Origin: Bacteroidales bacterium | GTDB taxonomy: Bacteria > Bacteroidota > Bacteroidia > Bacteroidales > UBA932 | Direction of reading: 5' to 3' | Assembly (NCBI GenBank): GCA_016285455.1 | Contig: JAEEQS010000002.1 | Span: forward strand, 274,797 to 338,796 | Length of the DNA stretch: 64,000 nt | Shown here: positions 47,804-56,129 of the stretch, piece after piece | Numbering within the stretch: the stretch's first letter is position 1 | How the letters are laid out: every line of letters begins with the position of its first letter | Notes under the pieces: model-generated | What the model was told of the DNA's origin: nothing | Databases searched by the model: none | What the model saw: only the letters and a program-made list of their open reading frames with translations | Made by a program: the position numbers and the translations under genes

Positions 47804-49183
47804 ATGGCAATACTGATGAAGATACTGCAAGTAGTGCTGGCTCTCAGCCTGCTTGTTCTGGTTCACGAGTTCGGGCATTATTTCTTTGCCCGTCTTTTCA
47901 AAATAAAGGTGGAGAAATTCTATCTGTTCTTTGATGCCGGTTTTGCTCTTTTCAAATGGAAGCCAAAGAAGTCCGACACGGAATACGGAATCGGCTGGCT
48001 GCCTCTTGGAGGTTATTGCAAGATTGCGGGAATGATAGACGAATCTATGGACAAGGAACAGATTAAGGCCGAACCTCAGCCTTGGGAATTCCGCAGCCAT
48101 CCAGCCTGGCAGAGATTCTTTGTGCTCTTTGGCGGAGTGTTCTTCAATGTAATTCTTGCCGTGGTTCTCTACACCTGCATAATGGCTTCCTGGGGAGAAG
48201 AATACATCAAGAACTCAGATGTTGATACCGGTATCGCTACCAACAGCCTGGGCCGAGAGATAGGTTTCCGCAATGCGGACAAAGTGCTTTCATTCGACGG
48301 CAAGCCAGTGGAGAAGTTCGACGAACTCCGTCTGCAACTCATTCAGGAACAGGCTAAAACCGCAACAGTTGAAAGAGAGGGAGAAAGCAAGGAGATTAGC
48401 ATTGATCCGGTATATCTGCCGGCCATTCTGGAAAGCGCAGATCTGTTCGACTACGGAATCCCGTTTGTGGTGGCTGAAGTTCCAGACACTTCCCTAAACG
48501 TCTCGGCAGGCCTTATGAAAGGAGACAGGCTTCTTGCCCTCAACATTCCGGCTCAGGACAGCACAGGAAAAGACACCACCTTGCTTTCAGAAGGAAGATC
48601 GCTGATGTTCTCTGAAGTTCTGGAATTTATTTCAGCCCATCCTGGAAGGCAGGCAATGGCAACCATCCAGAGAGACGCAGACAGCCTCCAGCTGCTTCAG
48701 ATTCCGCTTCAGATTAGCCCGGAAGGCTTCTTTGGAATAGCAGTGGAAGGAGATCTTTCCAAGTTCTACAAGGTTACGGAAAAGAAATACACCTTCCTTC
48801 AGGCCATTCCGGCAGGCATAAAGAAAGCCGGGGAGCAGATAAGCAACTACTGGAAGCAGCTCAAGCTGATTTTCACCCCTAAGACCAAGGCCTACAAGTC
48901 TGTGGGCAGCTTCATTGCGATAGGACAGATTTTCCCGGGATTCTGGAACTGGAGAGCCTTCTGGAGCATTACCGCCTTCCTTTCCATAATGCTGGCCGTA
49001 CTGAACATCCTGCCTATTCCTGCCCTGGACGGCGGACACATACTTTTCACCCTGTACGAAATGATTACGGGAAGAAAGCCTAGCGACAAATTCCTGATAG
49101 CCGCCCAGACCGTGGGAATGATTCTTCTGATAGGCCTGATGATCCTGGCATTTGGAAACGATATCTTCCGCCTTCTCAAGTAA
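47804..49183 (+). CDS. rseP: Site-2 intramembrane zinc protease RseP
   Basis: 459 residues. HEFGH (21-25) in the first membrane helix, PDZ-like domains in the periplasmic part (about 140-300), and the C-terminal NILPIPALDGGH supplying the third zinc ligand. It cleaves membrane-anchored anti-sigma factors or signal-peptide remnants. Coupled to dxr (3-nt gap). No anti-sigma gene lies nearby. Confidence 0.95.
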   Translation: MAILMKILQVVLALSLLVLVHEFGHYFFARLFKIKVEKFYLFFDAGFALFKWKPKKSDTEYGIGWLPLGGYCKIAGMIDESMDKEQIKAEPQPWEFRSHPAWQRFFVLFGGVFFNVILAVVLYTCIMASWGEEYIKNSDVDTGIATNSLGREIGFRNADKVLSFDGKPVEKFDELRLQLIQEQAKTATVEREGESKEISIDPVYLPAILESADLFDYGIPFVVAEVPDTSLNVSAGLMKGDRLLALNIPAQDSTGKDTTLLSEGRSLMFSEVLEFISAHPGRQAMATIQRDADSLQLLQIPLQISPEGFFGIAVEGDLSKFYKVTEKKYTFLQAIPAGIKKAGEQISNYWKQLKLIFTPKTKAYKSVGSFIAIGQIFPGFWNWRAFWSITAFLSIMLAVLNILPIPALDGGHILFTLYEMITGRKPSDKFLIAAQTVGMILLIGLMILAFGNDIFRLLK

Positions 49184-49238
49184 GGCCGATTTGATGTTTT
49201 ATTGATATACCAGAAGCCCTTTCTAATGGCTATTGTGG

Positions 49239-49246
49239 TATTTTTG
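49239..49246 (+). promoter_or_regulatory. Putative -7 element (TATTTTTG) of the DUF4837 gene
   Basis: Lies 20 nt before the ATG at 49267, after a weak imperfect hairpin (ATACC...GGTAT, 49207-49241) that may end the dxr-rseP transcript. Confidence 0.45.
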
Positions 49247-49266
49247 CATTGTAAAAAACATTAGCT

Positions 49267-50265
49267 ATGCGTAAAAGTTTGATTTTGCTTGCCGCAATGG
49301 CATTTGTTCTCGCCTCTTGCGGCGACGATGATTCCGCCTATATGAAGACCGTTAACGGCAAGGCAGGAGAAGTTATTGTCATTATGGACAAAACCAACTG
49401 GGATGCAGAAGTAGGAACCTCTGTAAGAGACGTCTTGGCTAAAGACTATCCGATGCTCAACCAGCCTGAGCCGTCTTTCACCCTGATAAACATCAACGAG
49501 AACGCTTTCTCAGATCTTTTCAAGGGTCACAGAAACATTCTCTACTTCAATATCAGCCCCAAAATCGCGGAGAACGGAGTATTCGTCAAGAGAAATGTTT
49601 GGGCACAGCCTCAGATTGTCATAACCGTAGATGCCAAGGACTCCCGCATTGCAGACTCTTTGGTCAAGGCCAACGGAGACGTGATTTTCAGCGCAATAGA
49701 CCAGATAGAAAAGGAAAGAATCGCCCGCAGCTCCAAGAAATTTGAGGAAAGCTCTATCCGCAGCGTCGTAGCCGAAAGGTTCGGCGGCTCGCCATATTTC
49801 CCAAAAGGCTATTCCATCAAGAAGGTGGCAGACGGATTTATCTGGGTTTCAAGCGAAAAGACCTATATAAACCAGGGCATTCTCATCTACACCATACCAT
49901 TCAACGGAGTGGAGTTCCCTTCTTTGGAAACCATCATCGCTGAGCAAAACGAGGTTCTAAAGAACAATGTTCCGGGAATGTTCCCTAACAGCTATATGAC
50001 AACATCCACCGCTGTAACCCCGATTATGACCCCTTACAAGTACAAAAACAAGAGCTATGTGGAAATCCGCGGCCTATGGGAGGTTGCAAACGATTATATG
50101 GGCGGACCTTTTGTTGAGCATGTGATTTACTCTAAAGATCCTAATAAACTCCTTGTTATTCAAGGCTTTGTCTATGCTCCGCGATACAAGAAGAGAAACC
50201 TTGTGCGCCAGGTGGAAAGTGTAGTAACTTCATTTGAGTGGGCAGAAAATTTTCAGAATAAATAA
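49267..50265 (+). CDS. DUF4837-family lipoprotein
   Basis: 332 residues. Lipobox VLASC (Cys near 18). Matches the Bacteroidota family DUF4837: GKAGEVIVIMDKTNWD near the start, NILYFNISP in the middle and YVEIRGLWEVANDYMGGPF near the end. Likely anchored in the inner leaflet of the outer membrane, function unknown. It precedes tRNA-Glu by 25 nt; the tRNA promoter overlaps its 3' end. ATCGCTGAG at 49936. Confidence 0.85.
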   Translation: MRKSLILLAAMAFVLASCGDDDSAYMKTVNGKAGEVIVIMDKTNWDAEVGTSVRDVLAKDYPMLNQPEPSFTLININENAFSDLFKGHRNILYFNISPKIAENGVFVKRNVWAQPQIVITVDAKDSRIADSLVKANGDVIFSAIDQIEKERIARSSKKFEESSIRSVVAERFGGSPYFPKGYSIKKVADGFIWVSSEKTYINQGILIYTIPFNGVEFPSLETIIAEQNEVLKNNVPGMFPNSYMTTSTAVTPIMTPYKYKNKSYVEIRGLWEVANDYMGGPFVEHVIYSKDPNKLLVIQGFVYAPRYKKRNLVRQVESVVTSFEWAENFQNK

Positions 50266-50272
50266 ATTTTTA

Positions 50273-50280
50273 TATCTTTG
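50273..50280 (+). promoter_or_regulatory. -7 element (TATCTTTG) of tRNA-Glu-rpsT
   Basis: TATCTTTG 10 nt before the tRNA 5' end, with a degenerate TTTT at the 19-nt -33 position. Confidence 0.65.
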
Positions 50281-50290
50281 CGCCCCAATT

Positions 50291-50362
50291 GGTCGGTTCG
50301 TCTAACGGTTAGGACACAAGATTTTCATTCTTGTAATAGGAGTTCGATTCTCCTACCGACTA
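50291..50362 (+). tRNA. tRNA-Glu (TTC)
   Basis: 72 nt. Acceptor GGTCGGT/ACCGACT (with one G-T pair), anticodon stem CAAGA/TCTTG with loop TTTTCAT (anticodon TTC), T arm AGGAG-TTCGATT-CTCCT, discriminator A followed by CA. rpsT begins 28 nt downstream, so both may be on one transcript. Confidence 0.97.
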
Positions 50363-50389
50363 CAGAATTCAAAAACAAAAACATTATTT

Positions 50390-50656
50390 ATGGCAAATCA
50401 TAAGAGTGCAGACAAGCGCGTTCGCCAGACCGCAAAGCGCAAAGAGCATAACCACTATTATGCAAAGACTGCCCGCAACGCTATCAAGGCTTTGAGGGAG
50501 ACAACAGACAAGAAAGAGGCTGAGGAGAAACTTCCTAAGATGGCCGCTATGCTGGACAAGCTCGCAGCAAAGGGCGTCATCCACAAGAACAAGGCTTCCA
50601 ACCTCAAGAGCGGTCTTGTAAAGCACGTTGCAAAGCTTGAGGAAGCTGCAAAGTAG
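50390..50656 (+). CDS. rpsT: 30S ribosomal protein bS20
   Basis: 88 residues. MANHKSADKRVRQTAKR, then AKTARNAIKALRETTDKKEA and a C-terminal KNKASNLKSGLVKHVAKLEEA are typical of the three-helix bS20. No Shine-Dalgarno sequence. Downstream of tRNA-Glu and ended by the hairpin at 50741-50767. Confidence 0.97.
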   Translation: MANHKSADKRVRQTAKRKEHNHYYAKTARNAIKALRETTDKKEAEEKLPKMAAMLDKLAAKGVIHKNKASNLKSGLVKHVAKLEEAAK

Positions 50657-50740
50657 TCAATCGTACAAAAACCACAAGTTTTTTACTTTCTTAAGATTCT
50701 AACTGCAGCGAATTTACCGTTTTGCATGGCGTTACATAAA

Positions 50741-50767
50741 AACTTCCCGACTTTTCGGGAAGTTTTT
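50741..50767 (+). terminator. Rho-independent terminator after rpsT
   Basis: AACTTCCCGA-CTTT-TCGGGAAGTT, a perfect 10-bp stem followed by TTTT, 14 nt before radC. Confidence 0.92.
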
Positions 50768-50780
50768 TCATTTCTACGCC

Positions 50781-51473
50781 ATGACAAAGAATCTTACTAC
50801 AATCACAAGCTGGGATCTTAGCCAGAGACCCCGTGAAAAGTTCGTCCAGAGGGGCGCCCAGGCCCTCAGCACTGAAGAACTGATTGCCATCATCATCTCA
50901 ACTGGCACTCCGGAAAAGAACGCCGTTGAATTATCCAGGGAGATTCTGGATGCCGCCGGCAACGACCTTTGCCAGCTTTCCCGTTTTTCAGAAGAGGATT
51001 TCCAAAAATTCCAAGGCATCGGAATGGGCAAGGCAGTAAAGCTTATGGCCACGTTTGAAATCTCCAGAAGATACCAGAGCCAATCTGCTCCAGAACTACC
51101 CGAGATTTATTCAGCCTCTGCAGCAGCCCTGGCTATTTCTCCATTGCTCCGCGATTTAGACCACGAGGAATGCTGGATTATGTACCTGAACAAGAACAAT
51201 CGCCTTATTACAATGGAGAAGCTCAGCAGCGGAGGAATTAACGTTACCGTTATGGACATCAAGATTATTCTCAAAAAGGCTATGGCAAAGCTTGCCGCAG
51301 CAATTGTACTTGTCCACAATCACCCGAACGGATTACGCACTCCCTGCAAAAACGACATAATCCAGACACAGAGACTCAAGGAAGCTGCCAAGACTTGCGA
51401 CATCTGCCTTATGGACCATCTGATCATTGCCGGAAACAGTTATTTCTCCTTTGCAGACGACGGAGCATTGTAA
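50781..51473 (+). CDS. radC: RadC-family JAMM/MPN+ protein
   Basis: 230 residues. N-terminal UPF0758 helix-hairpin-helix region (REKFVQRGAQALSTEELIAI), then a JAB/MPN domain with HNHPNG. In the canonical zinc motif H-x-H-x7-S-x-x-D the Ser is replaced by Cys here (HNHPNGLRTPCKND). The family was named for DNA repair, but the biochemical role is unproven. It stands between the rpsT terminator and upp and has no clear promoter box. Confidence 0.92.
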   Translation: MTKNLTTITSWDLSQRPREKFVQRGAQALSTEELIAIIISTGTPEKNAVELSREILDAAGNDLCQLSRFSEEDFQKFQGIGMGKAVKLMATFEISRRYQSQSAPELPEIYSASAAALAISPLLRDLDHEECWIMYLNKNNRLITMEKLSSGGINVTVMDIKIILKKAMAKLAAAIVLVHNHPNGLRTPCKNDIIQTQRLKEAAKTCDICLMDHLIIAGNSYFSFADDGAL

Positions 51474-51480
51474 TTTTGAT

Positions 51481-51488
51481 TATCTTTG
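51481..51488 (+). promoter_or_regulatory. Putative -7 element (TATCTTTG) of upp
   Basis: Consensus -7 box 24 nt before the upp ATG at 51513, no clear -33 at the preferred spacing. Confidence 0.6.
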
Positions 51489-51512
51489 TTCAAGACAAAA
51501 AAGCAACATATT

Positions 51513-52166
51513 ATGAAAATCGTCAATCTCTGCGAAAAGAACTCCATCGTTTGCCAGTATCTGGCAGAACTTAGAGACAAGAAAATCCAGAAAGACAGTA
51601 TGCGTTTCCGCCGCAATATGGAAAGAATCGGAATGTATGCCGCAATGGAGATAAGCAAAACCCTCAACTACAAAGACACTGAGATAGCCACTCCTCTCGG
51701 CATTGCCCAGTGCAAGACTCTGGCAGACAAGGTGGTAATCGCATCCATAATGAGAGCTGGACTAACTCTTCACAACGGGGTTCTGGAAGTTTTTGACAAG
51801 GCTGAGAATTCATTTATAGCCGCTTACCGCAAATACGGCAACGACAACAAGTTCGTAATCCAGATGGAATATATGAGCCGTCCGCCAATGGAGGGCAAGA
51901 CTCTGATAATTACAGACTGCATGATTGCAACCGGAAGCTCCCTGATGCTGGCCTACAACAAGCTCATAGATGAAGGAGAACCGGTCCACACCCACATCAT
52001 AGCCTCCATTTGCAGCGAGGCTGCCCTGAGATATCTCTCAAAGCAGCTGCCTCACAAGAGAGTAACCCTGTGGATTGGAGCTGTAGATGAGGAACTTACA
52101 AACAAGGCTTACATAATCCCAGGCCTGGGAGACGCTGGAGACCTTGCTTACGGAGAAAAAATCTAG
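51513..52166 (+). CDS. upp: Uracil phosphoribosyltransferase
   Basis: 217 residues from the ATG at 51513 (a TTG in frame 27 nt earlier lies inside the promoter box). PRTase signature TLIITDCMIATGSSLMLAYN binds PRPP (Cys stands where most have Pro in DPMLATG), and the C-terminal YIIPGLGDAGDLAYG is the uracil-binding end. It salvages uracil to UMP. The stop lies 1 nt before that of the convergent amidohydrolase. Confidence 0.95.
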   Translation: MKIVNLCEKNSIVCQYLAELRDKKIQKDSMRFRRNMERIGMYAAMEISKTLNYKDTEIATPLGIAQCKTLADKVVIASIMRAGLTLHNGVLEVFDKAENSFIAAYRKYGNDNKFVIQMEYMSRPPMEGKTLIITDCMIATGSSLMLAYNKLIDEGEPVHTHIIASICSEAALRYLSKQLPHKRVTLWIGAVDEELTNKAYIIPGLGDAGDLAYGEKI

Positions 52167-52167
52167 A

Positions 52168-53805
52168 CTAAAGAGAATACACGGATAATCCGTTTACCCA
52201 AGTGCCGGTTACACGTGTATCCGGCACTTTCTTTTCGTCTGCCGTAAAGAAATCTATGTCTGTTGTGATGAAATCAGCGGCCTTGCCTGGCTCTATGCTT
52301 CCCTTTGAAGCATCTTCTCTGGTTGATTTAGCAGCCCAAATAGTCATAGACCTGAGAGCTTCTTCTTTTGAAAGCGCGTTTCCCATCTGGAACCCCTCTT
52401 CCGGCTTGAACTCCAGATTCTTGCGGAAGACCGCAGCAAAGAATGTGTAAATCGGGTTCACGCTTTCTATAGGGAAGTCTGTTCCGCTAGGCAGCCAGCC
52501 CAGCTGGCCCAAAAGATCTTTATAGCGATATGCCGTTCTTATTCTGCCTCCAAGCCTTTCCTTTGCCCAGAACATATCTGAAGTGCAATGCGTAGGCTGA
52601 ACAGAAGGAATCACGGAATACTGCCTGAATCTGTGCAAATCTTCATCTGCCACGGTCTGGGCGTGCTCAATCCTCCAGCCGAGGCTGTTTTCTCCTTTGA
52701 GGATTTCTTCGTACACATCCAGGGCGGAAGAAACAGCTCCGTCGCCGATGCAATGCGTAGCGACTCTGAATCCGTGGTCGTAGCACCACTGGCAATATTT
52801 CCTGAAACGGTCATAGGCATAGAATTCCAGCCCCTTGTGCCCCGGCATATCTGAATAGTCTTCCTTCAGAAGCGAACCTCTGGAGCCTAGGGCACCATCG
52901 CGGTAAAGCTTATAGGTATCTACTTTTACGTTCTTGAAAGTGAACGGCTTGCTTACCTTCTCAAAATTCTCCTCTGTAGGAAGCGGCCAGGCATCAACCT
53001 TCAGAACCAGCCTTCCGTCTTCAGCCAGGGAAAGCAAGGCCTGAAGAGTTCCGTATTCAAGTTCCGCGTCGCACACAGACGTAAGCCCATAGCGGAAACA
53101 TTCTTTCTGGGCTTCCAAAAGAGTTGAACCCAGGCTATCTGCCTTTACCGGATTAAGGTCTGTCTTGAATCTTACGCACATATTCTCCATAAATATACCC
53201 GTAAAGCGTCCGTTGCTCATACCGCATTCTCCTTTGTCAAGATTCTTGTCTGCCTCATCCAGCCCCATAAACCTGATTGCGGCATCATTTGCCAAAACCG
53301 CATGGCCGTCTATCCTTGAAAGGCTTACAGGAATGTCCGGAAAAGCCTCGTTAAGCAAAGCATTGTCAGGCATCTTCTTGTCCGGCCACAGGTTCTGGTC
53401 CCAGCCGGCTCCTGTAATCAGATCAAGGTTTGGATGTTTCTCGTAGAAATCCTTCAACCTTTCCACTACTTCCTCAAGACTGCGGCTTCCCCTAAGGTCT
53501 GCACTCATAAGATTCTGCCCCAGTTCCAAAAGGTGGCAGTGGGCGTCTATCAGGCCTGGATACACGGCCTTCCCCTCAAAATCCACCATCGCTGAGGAAG
53601 AATATTTCTCCAGAACATCTTTTGTTGAGCCCACATAAACGAATTTTCCGTCTTTCACGGCAAAAGCCTCAGCGATGCTGAAAGCCGAATCAACTGTATA
53701 GACAACTCCGTTAATGCCTATAAGGTCTGCCTTTGTCTTCATATTGCAGGATTCTAAAAAAGCCCCCAGAAGAATAATGGAGGCCAGATATTTCAAATTT
53801 TTCAT
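52168..53805 (-). CDS. Exported amidohydrolase (YtcJ-like, amidohydrolase family 3)
   Basis: 545 residues. Probable lipoprotein (LLGAFLESC, Cys near 20), then a metal-dependent hydrolase: small beta-domain, VYPGLIDAHCHLLELGQNL with the HxH pair, a (beta/alpha)8 barrel, HCIGDGAVSSALDVYEE and the final EPGKAADFITTD. Substrate unknown; relatives hydrolyse cyclic or acyl amides. It overlaps rpoN by 4 nt, so it is read from the rpoN promoter. Carries two ATCGCTGAG copies 80 nt apart on opposite strands (53588, 53668). Confidence 0.88.
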   Translation of the reverse strand: MKNLKYLASIILLGAFLESCNMKTKADLIGINGVVYTVDSAFSIAEAFAVKDGKFVYVGSTKDVLEKYSSSAMVDFEGKAVYPGLIDAHCHLLELGQNLMSADLRGSRSLEEVVERLKDFYEKHPNLDLITGAGWDQNLWPDKKMPDNALLNEAFPDIPVSLSRIDGHAVLANDAAIRFMGLDEADKNLDKGECGMSNGRFTGIFMENMCVRFKTDLNPVKADSLGSTLLEAQKECFRYGLTSVCDAELEYGTLQALLSLAEDGRLVLKVDAWPLPTEENFEKVSKPFTFKNVKVDTYKLYRDGALGSRGSLLKEDYSDMPGHKGLEFYAYDRFRKYCQWCYDHGFRVATHCIGDGAVSSALDVYEEILKGENSLGWRIEHAQTVADEDLHRFRQYSVIPSVQPTHCTSDMFWAKERLGGRIRTAYRYKDLLGQLGWLPSGTDFPIESVNPIYTFFAAVFRKNLEFKPEEGFQMGNALSKEEALRSMTIWAAKSTREDASKGSIEPGKAADFITTDIDFFTADEKKVPDTRVTGTWVNGLSVYSL

Positions 53806-55241
53806 ATTTCTCGTCTCATTCGGGCGATAGGAATGTTCAGCTGACTGCGGTACTTGGCTATCGTACGGCGTGATATCTGGTATCCTTTGCCTGTCAGAAG
53901 ATCCACAAGCTCCTCGTCTGTAAGAGGGTTGGATTTGTCTTCGTTTTCCACGCTCTGTTGCAGGATTTTCTTGATTTCGCGGGTAGAAACCTCTTCTCCA
54001 GAATCGGTGACCATTCCTTCAGAAAAGAAGTGCTTAAGCGGATAAATGCCAAAAGGAGTCTGCACGTATTTGCTGTTGACTACTCTGGAAACAGTAGAGA
54101 TGTCTAGGCCGGTAATCTCAGCGATGTTCCTAAGAACCATTGGTTTGAGACGCGTGTCATCTCCGTCTAGGAAGTATTCTTTCTGGAAATTGACTATGGC
54201 GTTCATTGTCCGCTGCATAGTGTCCTGGCGGCGGCGAATAGCCTCCTGGAACCACTTGGCGCTATCGAGCTTGGTCTTTACGAAACTGGATGCCTCTTTC
54301 TCTGCCTTGGTGCTATCCTGCTTTTTCTCAACGTATTTTTCGTAGTCGCGATTAACCTTTATCTGCGGAATCTTGAGCTTAGGGAGCGATACAGTCAGAT
54401 GTCCGTCTTCGTTTTCCAGAATGAAGTCCGGAACAATCTGCATTGTCTGGTCTGTGTATGAATCGTCCACCTGCCCTCCCGGATGCAGATAAAGCTTGCG
54501 GATTTCGTCATAGGCATCCTTTATCTGGTCTTCCGTAATGGAGAGTTTGCTCATTATCTTCTCAAAATGCTTCTTTGTGAACTCCTCGTAATATCCGTCC
54601 AGAATCTTGATGGCGTTCTCCACCTCCGGAGTCCGGTTTTCCTTGGCCCTTAGCTGAAGCAACAGGCATTCACGGGTATTGCGGGCGCCTACTCCCACCG
54701 GATCCAGCTGCTGGATATCTTCTGTAAGTATGCTTTCAAGCTCCTCTTCTGTAGTCTCCATTCCCAGGCGGAGATAGATGTCGTTGGCAAGAGAAGAAAT
54801 ATTTCTGGTAAGGTATCCAGTAGAATCCAGGCTGCAGACCATAAAGTTGGCAAGTGTTCTCCGGCGTTCGTCCATACGCCTGTAACCCAGCTGGTTAAGA
54901 AGTGACTGATAGAAGCTTTCCTTTACGGAGAAAGTGTTGTACTGTGGTTTGTCCTCATCTCTGCCCCGGTTGTTGACATAAAGGCGGTAAGACGGAATGG
55001 AGTCATCCTTGACCTCAGAAAGGGAAACTTTTTTCCGGTCCTGCGGATTTTCTTCCATCTCAGTCTCAACGGGATCTTCCAGCACAGGATTCTCCTCTAT
55101 CTCCTTCTGGATCCTCTGTTCAAGTTCCACGAGCGGAAGCTCCAGGAGCTTGATGGTCTGGATCTGGATAGGAGTCAGAGTCTGCGTCTGGACAACTTTC
55201 TGCCCGATGCCCATTCCCGATTTTGAACCTTCCATCATCAT
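53802..55241 (-). CDS. rpoN: RNA polymerase sigma-54 factor RpoN
   Basis: About 479 residues from the first of three consecutive ATGs (55241, 55238, 55235). N-terminal Gln-rich activator region (QTQTLTPIQIQTIKLLELPL), core-binding domain, helix-turn-helix, and the C-terminal RpoN box SRRTIAKYRSQLNIP. It directs transcription from -24/-12 promoters with AAA+ activators; no activator gene is in this window. Overlaps the amidohydrolase by 4 nt. The TATCTTTG at 55248-55255 (minus) ends just before the ATGs, implying a nearly leaderless mRNA. Confidence 0.95.
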   Translation of the reverse strand: MMMEGSKSGMGIGQKVVQTQTLTPIQIQTIKLLELPLVELEQRIQKEIEENPVLEDPVETEMEENPQDRKKVSLSEVKDDSIPSYRLYVNNRGRDEDKPQYNTFSVKESFYQSLLNQLGYRRMDERRRTLANFMVCSLDSTGYLTRNISSLANDIYLRLGMETTEEELESILTEDIQQLDPVGVGARNTRECLLLQLRAKENRTPEVENAIKILDGYYEEFTKKHFEKIMSKLSITEDQIKDAYDEIRKLYLHPGGQVDDSYTDQTMQIVPDFILENEDGHLTVSLPKLKIPQIKVNRDYEKYVEKKQDSTKAEKEASSFVKTKLDSAKWFQEAIRRRQDTMQRTMNAIVNFQKEYFLDGDDTRLKPMVLRNIAEITGLDISTVSRVVNSKYVQTPFGIYPLKHFFSEGMVTDSGEEVSTREIKKILQQSVENEDKSNPLTDEELVDLLTGKGYQISRRTIAKYRSQLNIPIARMRREI

Positions 55242-55273
55242 TTGGAACAAAGATACTATTTTTTTTAATTTTG
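55241..55273 (+). promoter_or_regulatory. Putative promoter of the glycine-lipid gene pair (TTTG-N21-TAATTTTG)
   Basis: TTTG 55241-55244 and TAATTTTG 55266-55273 are 21 nt apart, ending 22 nt before the ATG at 55296; overlaps the divergent rpoN promoter. Confidence 0.6.
55248..55255 (-). promoter_or_regulatory. Putative -7 element (TATCTTTG) of rpoN
   Basis: Perfect -7 box directly upstream of the rpoN start codons; -33 unclear. It lies next to the short palindrome CTTGT-AAAG-ACAAG (55275-55288) shared with the divergent acyltransferase gene. Confidence 0.6.
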
Positions 55274-55295
55274 TCTTGTAAAGACAAGCGTGAGA

Positions 55296-56129
55296 ATGGA
55301 ACCTATCAACCTTAAAGAAGTAATCAGAAAGAAAAACCCAAAGCTGGCAAAAAAGCTGCCGGGATTTGTCATCTGGCTACTTGGCAAAATCATACATCTG
55401 AAGGAAATTAACCAGATTCTGGAAAAATACGGAGACAAAAAGGGGCTGGATTTCGCCAACGGAGTGCTCGAGCACCTGAATGTAAAGAATGAGGTTAATA
55501 TCATTGATCCAGAAAAGTTTGAAGAGGGAAAGAAATACGTTTTTGTATGTAACCATCCGCTAGGAGGCCTAGACGGTCTCATCATTACCACGGAACTGAG
55601 CAAGAGATTCGGCCCTTCAAAATTCCTGGTCAACGATATTCTTATGAACCTGGAGCCGCTTCAGGAACTCTTTGTTCCGGTGAACAATCTGGGAAAGGCC
55701 GGCGGAAAGCAGGTTCACGAAGTGATGGACCTCTACAATTCAGACTACAATGTGCTCAACTTCCCGGCCGGAGCCTGCTCAAGGCTTATCAAGGGCAAAA
55801 TCCAGGACTTGGAATGGAAAAAGAGTTTTGTCCGCCAGGCGGCAAAAAGCGGCAGGAGCATAGTGCCTATGCATTTCAAAGGCAAAAACTCCAGGCTTTT
55901 CTACTGGTCTTCCAAGATAAGGATGGCCCTGGGAATCAAGTCATTCATAGAAATGATTCTGCTTCCTCACGAAATGTTCCGCCAGAGAAACAGGACGTTT
56001 GTCCTCACTGTCGGCGAGCCAATCAGCCCTGAAGAAATCCTCAATTCGAACCTTACCCCGCAGCAGTGGTGCGACCAAATCAGAAAGACAGTTTACAGTT
56101 ATGGAGAAAGTAATTCAGGCCGTAGATAG
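55296..56129 (+). CDS. glsA: PlsC-like O-acyltransferase, probable glycine-lipid synthase subunit GlsA
   Basis: 277 residues from the ATG at 55296 (a GTG 6 nt upstream is possible). 1-acyl-glycerol-3-phosphate acyltransferase fold: the H-x4-D motif appears as NHPLGGLDG, followed by FVPVNNLGKAGG and FPAGACSR. It overlaps the next gene, an OlsB-like N-acyltransferase, by 29 nt. In Bacteroides thetaiotaomicron a neighbouring pair of this kind (GlsB N-acyltransferase and GlsA O-acyltransferase) makes diacylated glycine lipids; by this family pairing I infer the same here. Alternative: a general lysophospholipid acyltransferase. Confidence 0.8.
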   Translation: MEPINLKEVIRKKNPKLAKKLPGFVIWLLGKIIHLKEINQILEKYGDKKGLDFANGVLEHLNVKNEVNIIDPEKFEEGKKYVFVCNHPLGGLDGLIITTELSKRFGPSKFLVNDILMNLEPLQELFVPVNNLGKAGGKQVHEVMDLYNSDYNVLNFPAGACSRLIKGKIQDLEWKKSFVRQAAKSGRSIVPMHFKGKNSRLFYWSSKIRMALGIKSFIEMILLPHEMFRQRNRTFVLTVGEPISPEEILNSNLTPQQWCDQIRKTVYSYGESNSGRR

